Part shown: positions 1-7,817 of the stretch, piece by piece
Layout of the letters: each line of letters begins with the position of its first letter
Numbering within the stretch: position 1 is the first letter of the stretch
Assembly: GCA_965223695.1 (NCBI GenBank)
Contig: CBDCXJ010000025.1
Coordinates: 62,001 to 126,000, forward strand
Length of the DNA: 64,000 bases
Direction of reading: 5' to 3'
Source of the DNA: JAUVPB01 sp965223695
Lineage (GTDB): Bacteria > Actinomycetota > Thermoleophilia > Gaiellales > Gaiellaceae
The notes under the pieces: generated by a model
Told to the model about the DNA's origin: nothing
Seen by the model: only the letters and a program-made list of their open reading frames with translations
The model's database searches: none
Position numbers and translations under genes: made by a program

Positions 1-870
1 ATGCAGGTGATCGCCGAGGCGTACCAGCTCCTGCACGGGGTTCTCGGCCTCTCCCACGACGAGCTGCACGACGTGTTCGCGACCTGGAACGAGGGCAAGC
101 TCGACTCGTACCTGATCGAGATCACCCGCGACATCATGGCCTTCCGCGACGAGGACGGCGAGCCGCTTGTCGAGAACATCCTCGACACGGCCGGCCAGAA
201 GGGCACCGGCAAGTGGACGGCGATCTCCTCGCTCGACCTCGGTATGCCGGTGACGCTGGTCGCCGAGGCCGTGTACGCGCGCATCGTCTCTGCCCTCAAG
301 GAGGAACGTGTCGCTGCCGAGGCTGTCCTGAGCGGACCGGACGGCGTATTCGACGGCGACCGTCAGGCCTTCGTCGACGACGTGCGCGATGCGCTGTACG
401 CCTCGAAGATCGTCTCCTACGCGCAGGGCTTCATGCTCTTCCGCGAGGCGGCGAAGGAGCATGGCTGGAACCTCAACTACGGCGGCGTCGCACTCATGTG
501 GCGCGGCGGCTGCATCATCCGCTCGGCGTTCCTCGGCAAGATCAAGGACGCCTTCGACAGCGAGCCCGGCCTCGACAGCCTGCTGCTCGACCCCTATTTC
601 GCCGGCGAGATCGCCGACGCTCAGGCCGGCTGGCGGCGCGTTATCGCCACGGCGGTCGAGCTCGGCATTCCGGTGCCGGCCTACTCGAGCGCGCTCGCCT
701 TCTACGACGGGTACCGAAGCGGTCGGCTACCGGCCAACCTGATTCAGGCACAGCGCGACTACTTCGGCGCCCACACCTACGAGCGCACCGACAAGCCACG
801 CGGCGAGTTCTTCCACACGAACTGGACCGGGCGGGGCGGCGTCACCGCCTCGGGCACGTACGACGTCTAG
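1..870 (+). CDS. gnd: 6-phosphogluconate dehydrogenase, C-terminal part (5' end outside window)
   Basis: Oxidative decarboxylation of 6-phosphogluconate to ribulose-5-phosphate with NAD(P)+, cytosolic pentose phosphate pathway. The 289 visible residues match the all-helical C-terminal domain: MQVIAEAY follows directly on the catalytic Lys/Glu segment of the family (outside the window), then the GTGKWT motif, and the tail AQRDYFGAHTYE ... FHTNWTG. The family is about 470 residues, so about 180 N-terminal codons lie upstream; the ATG at base 1 is an internal Met, not a start. The stop TAG shares its bases with the stop of the convergent gene at 867. Confidence in family is very high. Confidence 0.95.
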   Translation: MQVIAEAYQLLHGVLGLSHDELHDVFATWNEGKLDSYLIEITRDIMAFRDEDGEPLVENILDTAGQKGTGKWTAISSLDLGMPVTLVAEAVYARIVSALKEERVAAEAVLSGPDGVFDGDRQAFVDDVRDALYASKIVSYAQGFMLFREAAKEHGWNLNYGGVALMWRGGCIIRSAFLGKIKDAFDSEPGLDSLLLDPYFAGEIADAQAGWRRVIATAVELGIPVPAYSSALAFYDGYRSGRLPANLIQAQRDYFGAHTYERTDKPRGEFFHTNWTGRGGVTASGTYDV

Positions 871-1577
871 CCCTCGGTCGCGGCCTCGGTCAGCCGCGTG
901 CGCACGTGCCAGAGCTCCGGGTAGTGCCGGTGCTCGATCAGCGGGCGTAGCTGCTCGACCGGTGTGCCCTGCGTACCCACCACGTCACCGATGATCCGCT
1001 CGACGACCTTGAGGTGGCGGTAGCGCCAGACACCGAGCGACTCGTCCCAGTCTGTCATGGCCTCGACGAGCTGGTACAGATCCTCGTGCTCGGCCGAGCG
1101 CTTGTAGAGCTCGTCGAGCGAGAGTCCCGTCGAGCCCAGAGCTGCCTGGAACGTCTGCCCGAGCCTCGCCGTGACCGTCTTGACCGTGACGAAGCCCGGC
1201 GAGTCGAACCCGCTTCCGTGACCGAGCGCCTTGCGGATCTCCTGGTAGTCCCAGGGCGAGAGGTGCTCGAGCATCGACAGCTGCTCGGTGATCAGACGCA
1301 GCCCAAGCACGGCGCGGCGAATCAGCCGGGCCGCTCGGGCGAGCTCGCCGTCGCCGGCCGCCTCGACAGCGCCTTCGATCTCCCAGCAGGCGTGCTTGAG
1401 CCAGAGCTCTGAGGACTGGTGAACCGTCTGGAAGAGAAGCTCGTCGCGGTGCGCCATCTCTTCGGGCGTCTTCTGCAGCGAGAGCAGCTCGCCGGTGCGC
1501 AGGTAGGTCTCGTAATCGCTCCCACCTCTTCCCTCGAGGACGGGGGCGAACTCGTCGTCGAGCGTGCGATCGCTCAC
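867..1577 (-). CDS. tryptophan 2,3-dioxygenase family haem protein, divergent
   Basis: Tryptophan 2,3-dioxygenases open the indole ring of L-Trp to N-formylkynurenine using haem and O2. Visible family marks: the distal VHQSSELW block (His53), QEIRKAL with the substrate-carboxylate Arg (Arg115), GHGSGF, and the axial-haem block WRYRHLKVVERIIG (His188), followed by GTQGT. It is short (236 residues versus about 280), and after GHGSGF it reads DSPGFVTV where typical enzymes have Q-S-x-Q-[FY]-R, so the substrate may not be tryptophan. GTG start overlaps the stop of the upstream M24 gene by 4 bp. It is the last gene of the long minus-strand array. No kynureninase or kynurenine formamidase was recognised nearby. 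Confidence 0.85.
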   Translation of the reverse strand: MSDRTLDDEFAPVLEGRGGSDYETYLRTGELLSLQKTPEEMAHRDELLFQTVHQSSELWLKHACWEIEGAVEAAGDGELARAARLIRRAVLGLRLITEQLSMLEHLSPWDYQEIRKALGHGSGFDSPGFVTVKTVTARLGQTFQAALGSTGLSLDELYKRSAEHEDLYQLVEAMTDWDESLGVWRYRHLKVVERIIGDVVGTQGTPVEQLRPLIEHRHYPELWHVRTRLTEAATEG

Positions 1578-2710
1578 GGACGGCCCTCTGAGGCGTCGAA
1601 GATGCGCAGCGGCACGTCGGCCAGCGGCTCGCCGCCCTCGGCGGTCACGAGCCAGGTGTCTTGCATGTAGAGGCAGTCGTCGCCGTCAGGCGAGATCGCG
1701 TGCGGGTGCATCGAGAAGACCATCCCCTCTTCGAGGACAGTCTCGACGCCTTCGCCGATCTTGGGGAACTCGATCATCGTCATCCCGATCGAGTGGCCGG
1801 TCACGTGGCCGAGCGCGGCACCGCGATCGTGGAATCGCCGTGCGACGGCGGTATGCACGTCGTGGGCGGTAGCACCGGCCTTGAGCTCCTTCTTGGCGAT
1901 CTCGAAGTACTCGGTGTAGGCCTCCATCATGCTCTGCGTATGCGCGCTCGGCTCGCCGCCGGCCTTGACCGCGCGCGAGACCTCGACCCAGTGGCCACCG
2001 GGGCCCGCGACCTCGAGCGACGGAAGGCACATGTCGCCGTTCTTGATCCGGCGCTTCGAGCTCGCGATCCGGAACTCGGGCGTCGCTTTCCCGTTCTCTC
2101 CGACGAGGAACATGTCCATGGTCAGCCGGCCGCACCCTTCCTCGACGAACAGCTTCTCGCACGGTGCGAGGATCTCGGCCTCGGTCTTCCCGACCTCGTA
2201 GGCCTCAAGGAACGTCCAGAAGCCCTCGGCGTTGATCCGGACGCTGTCGCGCACCGACTCGATCTCGGCCGGGCTCTTCGCAGCGCGGGCATGGTCGAAG
2301 CCAACGTCCCAGCCGACGAGCTCGGCAGAGCAGCTGGCCAGCTGCTGGTAGTCGCGCACGGCCATCACGTAGTCGAGCCCGTAGACACCGACGCGATCGA
2401 AGCCGGCCGAGTCGACGCGATCGCGCAGCCAGTCGCCCGGCCGGTCGACGAAGACCTGTTCCTCGATCCAGCTCGTCTCGTGCTCGCCGACGTAGCGCGC
2501 CTCCGATGGGAAGACGATCGCCGGGTCGCCGTCTTGCGCGAGCAGCACGTAGGCGTAGCGGTGCACGATCACGAAGCCAGACATGTACGTCACGGCTCCC
2601 TCGAAACCGGTGTATTCGTTGCCGGCCACGATCACAGCGTCGAGATCGCTCTCGACGAGAGCGCTCCTGACGCGCGCATAGCGACGCTCGATCTCGGCCC
2701 TATCGGCCAT
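1574..2710 (-). CDS. M24 'pita-bread' family protein, creatinase-like, metal ligands not conserved
   Basis: The 378-residue protein has the creatinase/aminopeptidase P two-domain layout: an N-terminal creatinase-type domain (about 1-150) and a C-terminal M24 fold. The five metal ligands of true aminopeptidases (D, D, H, E, E) are mostly altered: Glu233 and Glu243 stand at or near the two Asp sites (SLEVAG ... WVEVSR), His306 is kept (TGHSIG), the first Glu is replaced by His335 (FSMHP) and the last by Gln350 (YMQDTW). Creatinase is a known metal-free member of this fold, so hydrolysis of a creatine-like amidine is possible but not shown. It lies in the operon just after two ketopantoate-reductase-like genes and overlaps the dioxygenase gene. 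Confidence 0.8.
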   Translation of the reverse strand: MADRAEIERRYARVRSALVESDLDAVIVAGNEYTGFEGAVTYMSGFVIVHRYAYVLLAQDGDPAIVFPSEARYVGEHETSWIEEQVFVDRPGDWLRDRVDSAGFDRVGVYGLDYVMAVRDYQQLASCSAELVGWDVGFDHARAAKSPAEIESVRDSVRINAEGFWTFLEAYEVGKTEAEILAPCEKLFVEEGCGRLTMDMFLVGENGKATPEFRIASSKRRIKNGDMCLPSLEVAGPGGHWVEVSRAVKAGGEPSAHTQSMMEAYTEYFEIAKKELKAGATAHDVHTAVARRFHDRGAALGHVTGHSIGMTMIEFPKIGEGVETVLEEGMVFSMHPHAISPDGDDCLYMQDTWLVTAEGGEPLADVPLRIFDASEGRP

Positions 2711-2712
2711 GC

Positions 2713-3675
2713 CTAACCTCCATCTTCGTCGGCCTCACCTTCTGCTGCCGAGCTCGGTTGCTGCCACGAGCGCTCGACGCCGCGGATCAGCGACCAGATG
2801 CCGGCGTTGAGCGGCGTTGGAACGCCCAGCCTCTCGCCGAACTGGACGATGCCACCGTTGAGGAAGTCGACCTCGGTCGGCCGGCGTGCCTCGATGTCCT
2901 GCAGCATGCTCGCCTTGTGGTCGTAGGCCACCTCGGGCCTGGCCGCGTGGTCGATCAAATGCTCGGGGTCGGCGTCGAGCTCGATCTCCTGGGCGGCGGC
3001 GACGGCCTTCCCCTCGTCGACGAGGCTGCTCACGAAGCGACGTAGCGCTGGGTCCTCGCACACGCGCCCGTGCGTCAGGCCCGTCAGCGCACCGATCGGG
3101 TTCGTCGAGGCGTTGAAGATCACCTTGCGCCACTGCGGGCCGCGTGCGTCGCGGACGGCCTCGGTCGGCATATCGGCGCGCGTGCAGGCCTCAGCAAGGC
3201 GGTCAATCTCGGCGAGCGCGATCGGCGCGGGCTCGAACGGCCCAAAGGTCGTATCGCCGCGCACGTCCCACTGCACGACGCCAGGCTCGACGATCTTTCC
3301 GGCCGGGAACGTCGTGCCGCGAATTACCCTCGTGACATGTTCGGCGATGACCTCTTCGTTGCCGATCCCGTTCTGCACGGTCGCCACCACGCCCTGCTCG
3401 AACGCGTGCGCGACCTGGGCCATGGCGGCGTCCGTGTGGAGCGCCTTCGTTGCGACGATGCCGAAGTCGCACTCAGGTAGCGCTCCCGGGTCGGTCGTGG
3501 CGGTGGGTCGGCCCAAGACATCGCCAGCCCCGGTGAGGCGCAGGCCGTTCGCGTTGATTGCGTCGACGTGTGCCTCGTCCACGTCGTAGGCGAAGACCTC
3601 GACGTCGTCGAGCGTCGCAAGGTTCGCGGCAAAGAGCGAGCCGACGGCGCCGCAACCGACGATGCAGACCTTCAT
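2713..3675 (-). CDS. ketopantoate reductase family oxidoreductase (copy 1)
   Basis: NADP-dependent 2-oxoacid reductase fold (PanE/ApbA). N-terminal Rossmann motif GCGAVGSLFAANL (residues 7-19), VQNGIGNEE at about 100-108, and the catalytic block WRKVIFNASTNP with Lys184 and Asn188. I chose the ATG at 3675 rather than one eight codons upstream because it places MKVCIVGCG at the N-terminus and makes an ATGA overlap with the preceding gene. The 320-residue length is normal. A second family member lies immediately upstream and shares little beyond family motifs, so these are probably old paralogues in a catabolic operon rather than pantothenate biosynthesis genes. Confidence 0.87.
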   Translation of the reverse strand: MKVCIVGCGAVGSLFAANLATLDDVEVFAYDVDEAHVDAINANGLRLTGAGDVLGRPTATTDPGALPECDFGIVATKALHTDAAMAQVAHAFEQGVVATVQNGIGNEEVIAEHVTRVIRGTTFPAGKIVEPGVVQWDVRGDTTFGPFEPAPIALAEIDRLAEACTRADMPTEAVRDARGPQWRKVIFNASTNPIGALTGLTHGRVCEDPALRRFVSSLVDEGKAVAAAQEIELDADPEHLIDHAARPEVAYDHKASMLQDIEARRPTEVDFLNGGIVQFGERLGVPTPLNAGIWSLIRGVERSWQQPSSAAEGEADEDGG

Positions 3676-4643
3676 TGCCAACTCGAGGGGTCTCCCCATG
3701 ACGCCTGGCGGGCGCGCACCAGGCGATACATCGCGCTATGAAGAGGCGCTTCGACGCCGTATCGCGCGGCAGCCCGCATCAGCGCCCCCGAGATGAAGTC
3801 GACCTCGGTCTGTCGACGTGCGCGGACATCGGCGAGCATCGACGGCACGTGTGCGTAGTCACCGTGATCGGTGTTTCCGCGCGAGACAGCGAGCACGTTC
3901 ATCTCCCATGGATCGTCGTGCAGCTCGACGCCGGCGGCTCGTGCGATCGCTCGCCCCTCCTCTACTAGACCGTGGACGAGATGGCCGAGATCGGCGGGCT
4001 CGTTGCGCTGGGCGAACAGGCCTACGTGGGGGAGGTCAGTGAGCGTGGCAACGGTGTTGATTGTGGCGTTGAAGATGAGCTTCGACCACTGGACGGGCAA
4101 GAGGTCGTCGAATGCCTCGGCGCGTAGGCCAACCTCGACGAACAGCGCGGCGACGGCATCGACCAGCGCCCGTTCGGCCGGAGCCGGCGCGTACGGGCCC
4201 ATCCAGGTTGGCGTGTCGAGTTCGTACTCGACCTCGGCGTCGCCGTGTCGGATGCCGCTCATGAAGGTGACTCCGGAGATGATGGGCCAGTCGCCGGCGG
4301 CCGTCACGAGCTCCTCGGCTCCGAGACCGTTCTGGACGGTCATCACTGCGGCGCCCCCGCCGTTTCCGACGATCTCCGCGCACGCGGCCTCGACCTGGGT
4401 GGCCTTCGTCGCGATCACGATCAGCTCCGGCTGCGGCAGCTCGCTCGCGCTCGTCGCTGCCCGCACACGGGAATGAACGTCCGCCTTCCCCGAGATCCGG
4501 AGCCCATCGGCATTCAGGGCCTGGGCATGCTCGGCGCGTCGCACGAGCACGCCGACGTCGACAGCCTGGGCCAGATGCCCCGCGATCAGGCTCCCGATCG
4601 CGCCGGCGCCGACGACCCAGACCGGGTCAGGTCTTCCGGAAAT
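3672..4643 (-). CDS. ketopantoate reductase family oxidoreductase (copy 2), non-standard start
   Basis: Same family as the downstream neighbour: TVQNGLGAEEL, and QWSKLIFNATINT with the catalytic Lys and Asn. The first ordinary start codon (GTG at 4550) would remove the cofactor-binding fold. Reading the same frame upstream gives VWVVGAGAIGSLIAGHL, a perfect Rossmann motif, at about 4568-4618. Between the in-frame stop upstream and this motif there is no ATG, GTG or TTG; an ATT at 4643 is the most plausible start and gives 323 residues, matching copy 1 (320). The start would overlap the end of the luciferase-family gene by 17 bp. A start-codon mutation or sequence error is the alternative. Confidence 0.82.
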   Translation of the reverse strand: MSGRPDPVWVVGAGAIGSLIAGHLAQAVDVGVLVRRAEHAQALNADGLRISGKADVHSRVRAATSASELPQPELIVIATKATQVEAACAEIVGNGGGAAVMTVQNGLGAEELVTAAGDWPIISGVTFMSGIRHGDAEVEYELDTPTWMGPYAPAPAERALVDAVAALFVEVGLRAEAFDDLLPVQWSKLIFNATINTVATLTDLPHVGLFAQRNEPADLGHLVHGLVEEGRAIARAAGVELHDDPWEMNVLAVSRGNTDHGDYAHVPSMLADVRARRQTEVDFISGALMRAAARYGVEAPLHSAMYRLVRARQASWGDPSSWQ

Positions 4644-5685
4644 GAGGCATCACCGTCTCGGCGAAGAGCTCCTGCGCCTTGATCGAATGCCAGTGTGAGA
4701 AGCCGCCCGGGTTGACGGTGATCGCGACCTCACTGAGGCCCTCGCAGACGTCGATCACGTCCTCGATCCGCTTGATGATCTCCTCGGGGGTTCCTACCCA
4801 GACCACGTCGCCGCCGATCATCTCGTCGTAGGGCATCTCGGCCAGGTTCTCCATGATCCCCGAGAGGTAAAACCCGTAGCCGGCCGCCTCCATGTCCTTG
4901 TCGGGCGACATCTTCTGGCCCGAGACGAGCGGCGAGGCGTTCCCTTCGAGGAACTGTCGCATTCCCTTCTCGGCCTCGCGCCAGGCCGTCTCACGATCCT
5001 CGTCGATGTAGCAGGCGTGGATCCAGACGATGTAGGGATCGGTGCCGTGCTCGGCGCACTTCCCGCGGTAGTAGTCCATCTGCTCGGCCAGTGCCGCGTA
5101 TGGCAGCAGCGGCGGCACTGCGACCCCCCACCCCTGCTCGGCGGCGATCTCGTAGGTGCGATCGCTGGTTCCGCCGACGAAGACGGGGATCTTCCCGTTC
5201 GGTCGCGGCACGACATGGCACTCGTCGATCTCGAAGTGCTCGCCCGAGTAGGAGAAGCTCTCCTTACTGAGGCCGGCGATGATGATGTCGAGCGACTCCT
5301 CGTAGAGGCCGCGCGTGTCGAGCACCGGAACGCCGGCCTTGGTCGGCAGCCAGCCGTGGCCGCGGACGAGACCTGCCTCGTAGCGCCCGTCGAGCATGAT
5401 GCTCGCCCCGGCCATGGCCGACGCAAGCCATGCCGGGTTGCAGTACGGAAGCACGTGCCCCATCGAGCGGAACGTGATCTGCTCGGTCCGCTCGTACGCC
5501 CGCCCGAACAGAACGAACGGGTTCGACGAGATCGAGAACTGCGGGAAGAAGTTGTGCTCGATGATGGCGTAGGCGTCGTATCCGAGCCGGTCTGCGTTGA
5601 CGATCTGCTCGAGGACCTCTTCGTACTGCTGCGCCGGGTCCTTGCCGTCCCAGTTCTGAATCTCCGAGTAGACCGAGAACTTCAT
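4627..5685 (-). CDS. LLM-class (luciferase-like) flavin/F420-dependent oxidoreductase
   Basis: The 352-residue protein starts MKFSVYSEIQNWDG and shows the bacterial-luciferase TIM-barrel features: IVNADRLGYDAYAIIEHNF, VPRPNGKIPVFVGGTSD, and WVGTPEEIIKRIEDV. Such enzymes use FMNH2 or F420 for oxygenation or hydride transfer in the cytosol. The ATG at 5685 is preceded by an AAAGGGG ribosome site about 10 bp upstream; longer reading frames upstream lack family similarity. It sits between a phytoene-desaturase-like flavoprotein and two ketopantoate-reductase-like genes. Substrate unknown. Confidence 0.85.
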   Translation of the reverse strand: MKFSVYSEIQNWDGKDPAQQYEEVLEQIVNADRLGYDAYAIIEHNFFPQFSISSNPFVLFGRAYERTEQITFRSMGHVLPYCNPAWLASAMAGASIMLDGRYEAGLVRGHGWLPTKAGVPVLDTRGLYEESLDIIIAGLSKESFSYSGEHFEIDECHVVPRPNGKIPVFVGGTSDRTYEIAAEQGWGVAVPPLLPYAALAEQMDYYRGKCAEHGTDPYIVWIHACYIDEDRETAWREAEKGMRQFLEGNASPLVSGQKMSPDKDMEAAGYGFYLSGIMENLAEMPYDEMIGGDVVWVGTPEEIIKRIEDVIDVCEGLSEVAITVNPGGFSHWHSIKAQELFAETVMPHFRKT

Positions 5686-5752
5686 CTGTCGCGCCCCTTT
5701 CCAGCGGTGCGTTCGAGGATCGGGTATTTGACCACAGCGGCGATCGCGAGGG

Positions 5753-7378
5753 CTAGCGGGAGCCGAGCCAGCCGAGCGCCCGGTCGACGACGCCTTCGTG
5801 TAGCAGCTGCTTGGCGACGAGCGTGCCCGAGCCGGCACCGAGACCTGGTCCGGGGTGCGTGCTCGCGCCGATCTGGAAGAGGTTGCCGATCGGCGTCCGA
5901 TGTCCCGGCAGTCCCGGGCGAGGTCGCCAGAGCAGGTTCTGGTCGAGAGAGCACGACCCCGAGTAGATGTCGCCGCCAACCATGTTGATGTTGGCCGCCG
6001 CGTGGTCAGCCGGCGAGTGGACGACGCGCTCGAGAGCCGCCCGGTCGAGGTTCGTGATCTCCTCTGCAAGCCTGGCCTGAATTCGATCGGCGTAGGCCTC
6101 ACGGAGCTCGTCGCTCCACCCGCCCTCACCGACATCGAGCTCGCCGGCGGCGTCGCCGGTTGGTCGCGAGGGCAGCTCCTGAAGCTGGATCCACAGAATC
6201 GACTTCCCGTCGGGTGCGCGCCCGGCGTCAACCGCGACCGGCTGGCCAACGACGACGGTCGCCTCGGCCGGGAGAAGACCCCTCTCAGCCTCATTGACAG
6301 CGCGTGAGACGGCGTTGAGCCCCGGCGTCAGATGCACGATCGCGGTCTCGGCGAGGCGCCCGTCACCGCGCCAGGCCGGCGGCTCGTCGAGCGCGAAGTG
6401 AATCTGCATCTCGCCACGGCCGTAGCGGAAGTGCCCGGCCTCGGCCCGGGCCCCGTCCGGGACGACGCCGGGAGTCAGCAGCCTGTCGTAGAGCTGCGTC
6501 GGCGTCACGTTCGCGACCACGGCCTCCGTCGCCCGCACGACCGTGTCACCCGCGCAGCGCACGCCGATCGCCTTCCCACCGCTGACGACGATCTCCTCGA
6601 CGTCTGTCCCAGGCTCCGCCGTGCCGCCGGCGTCGGTCACGATGCCGATGAGGGCTTCAACGAGAACGCTGCCGCCTCCGCGTGGCAGCGGCATGCCGCC
6701 CAGCTCGATAGCAACGGCGATGACGCGGGCCATGAATCCGGACGAGGCCGCGTCTGGCCCGAGGCCCGTGTGCAGAACCCACGGCGCGAGCAAGGCGCCG
6801 GCCTGGTCGGAGTCGAACGTCTCGCCAACCCAGTCGCGGCAGGTCGAGAGCATCTCGCCGGTGAACTCGACCAGCCCTCCTCGGCCGAGCCGCCGCAGCG
6901 CTTTGGTCGCAAGGCCGAGGCCGTCGCGCGACCAGAGCTCGGTACCGAGCACGCCGAAAGCCAGATCGGCGTTCGCCATGAACGATGCGACGGTAGCGCG
7001 CCATGCGTCGCCGTCGGCGTCGGCGTGTCGCCCGAACTCAGAGGCGTTCGCGTCGGTCGACGTCGTCAGGAAGATGCTCGACCCGTCGGAGAGCGCCGTC
7101 GCCGTGGGAAGCTCGGTGTTGAGGTACTCGACGCCGCGAGCGCTCAGCTCCGGCTCGAGCTCCGCATATGCGGGCGAGCTGACGAACAGCGGATGCCAGG
7201 ACGAGTAGACCTCGTGCACGAAACCGGGACGGGTGATCTGGGCAGTCCTGATCGCCCCGCCCAGGTAGTCACTGCGCTCGAGGATTGCAACCCGCTTGCC
7301 GGCCTTGGCCAAAAGCGCGGCCCCGACGAGTGAGTTGATTCCGCTACCGATAAATACGATGTCGTAGCTCGGGCTCAT
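5753..7378 (-). CDS. phytoene desaturase-like FAD-dependent oxidoreductase
   Basis: The 541-residue flavoprotein has an N-terminal FAD-binding motif IVFIGSGINSLVGAALLAKAGK followed by the acidic end of beta-2 (AILERSDYLGGAIRT), and a C-terminal GDIYSGSCSLDQNLLWRPRP / IGASTHPGPGLGAGSG block typical of the phytoene-desaturase/all-trans-retinol saturase family (COG1233). No carotenoid biosynthesis partner is near, so a catabolic dehydrogenation or saturation reaction is more likely. ATG at 7378; 38 bp separate it from the damaged RidA gene upstream. Confidence 0.85.
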   Translation of the reverse strand: MSPSYDIVFIGSGINSLVGAALLAKAGKRVAILERSDYLGGAIRTAQITRPGFVHEVYSSWHPLFVSSPAYAELEPELSARGVEYLNTELPTATALSDGSSIFLTTSTDANASEFGRHADADGDAWRATVASFMANADLAFGVLGTELWSRDGLGLATKALRRLGRGGLVEFTGEMLSTCRDWVGETFDSDQAGALLAPWVLHTGLGPDAASSGFMARVIAVAIELGGMPLPRGGGSVLVEALIGIVTDAGGTAEPGTDVEEIVVSGGKAIGVRCAGDTVVRATEAVVANVTPTQLYDRLLTPGVVPDGARAEAGHFRYGRGEMQIHFALDEPPAWRGDGRLAETAIVHLTPGLNAVSRAVNEAERGLLPAEATVVVGQPVAVDAGRAPDGKSILWIQLQELPSRPTGDAAGELDVGEGGWSDELREAYADRIQARLAEEITNLDRAALERVVHSPADHAAANINMVGGDIYSGSCSLDQNLLWRPRPGLPGHRTPIGNLFQIGASTHPGPGLGAGSGTLVAKQLLHEGVVDRALGWLGSR

Positions 7379-7416
7379 GTCGTTTCCTGACTCAGGTGCG
7401 GTCCGCGGAGCTGCCG

Positions 7417-7813
7417 CTACCCAATTGCCGCCGTAATCTCCATTTCGAGCAGAAGCTCCTGGAGGCCGAGGCCGGCCACCCCGGCGACGGTCTGCGGCGG
7501 GTGGTCAGTCTCGCCGGTCTCGTCGACGATCCCGCGCGTCATCGTCTCCCACTCGAGTGGCTGCGTCGTGTAGATCGTGCGACGGACGACGTCGTCCCAG
7601 GTCGCACCGGCCCGCCTCGAGGGCGATCACGGCGTTCGCGACGGTCGCCCGTGTCTGTGCGTAGAGGTCGTCGCCTCCGATCAGCTCGAAGTTCTTGTCG
7701 AGCGCGACCTGTCCGGCGAGGAAGACCAGCTTCTTCGCGTCGGTGACAGCGATGTGGCTGTAGCCGGGCGAGTCGTGAAGCGCCGGGGGGTTGATCAGTT
7801 CTCGTGATGCCAT
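7417..7813 (-). pseudogene. RidA/YjgF family protein, single-base frameshift
   Basis: RidA proteins hydrolyse reactive enamine/imine intermediates; relatives also act in pyrimidine and amide catabolism. Reading from ATG 7813, the first 60-odd codons give a normal RidA start (GYSHIAVTDAKKLVFLAGQVALD ... ANAVIALEAG). Near 7606-7613 the family sequence jumps frame: the next frame continues ATWDDVVRRTIYTTQPLEWE and ends LQELLLEMEITAAIG, TAG at 7417. The span of 397 bases is one too many for an intact gene, consistent with one extra base in a C/G-rich stretch. Either a true mutation or a sequencing/assembly error. Confidence 0.8.
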
Positions 7814-7817
7814 GCGA

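Noticed and set aside
867..1577. Kynurenine pathway for tryptophan use
   Set aside because: No formamidase, kynureninase or kynurenine monooxygenase recognised nearby, and the TDO-like protein is divergent.
2713..4643. Pantothenate biosynthesis (panE pair)
   Set aside because: Two family members within a degradation-type operon and no panB/panC; family membership does not prove ketopantoate as substrate.
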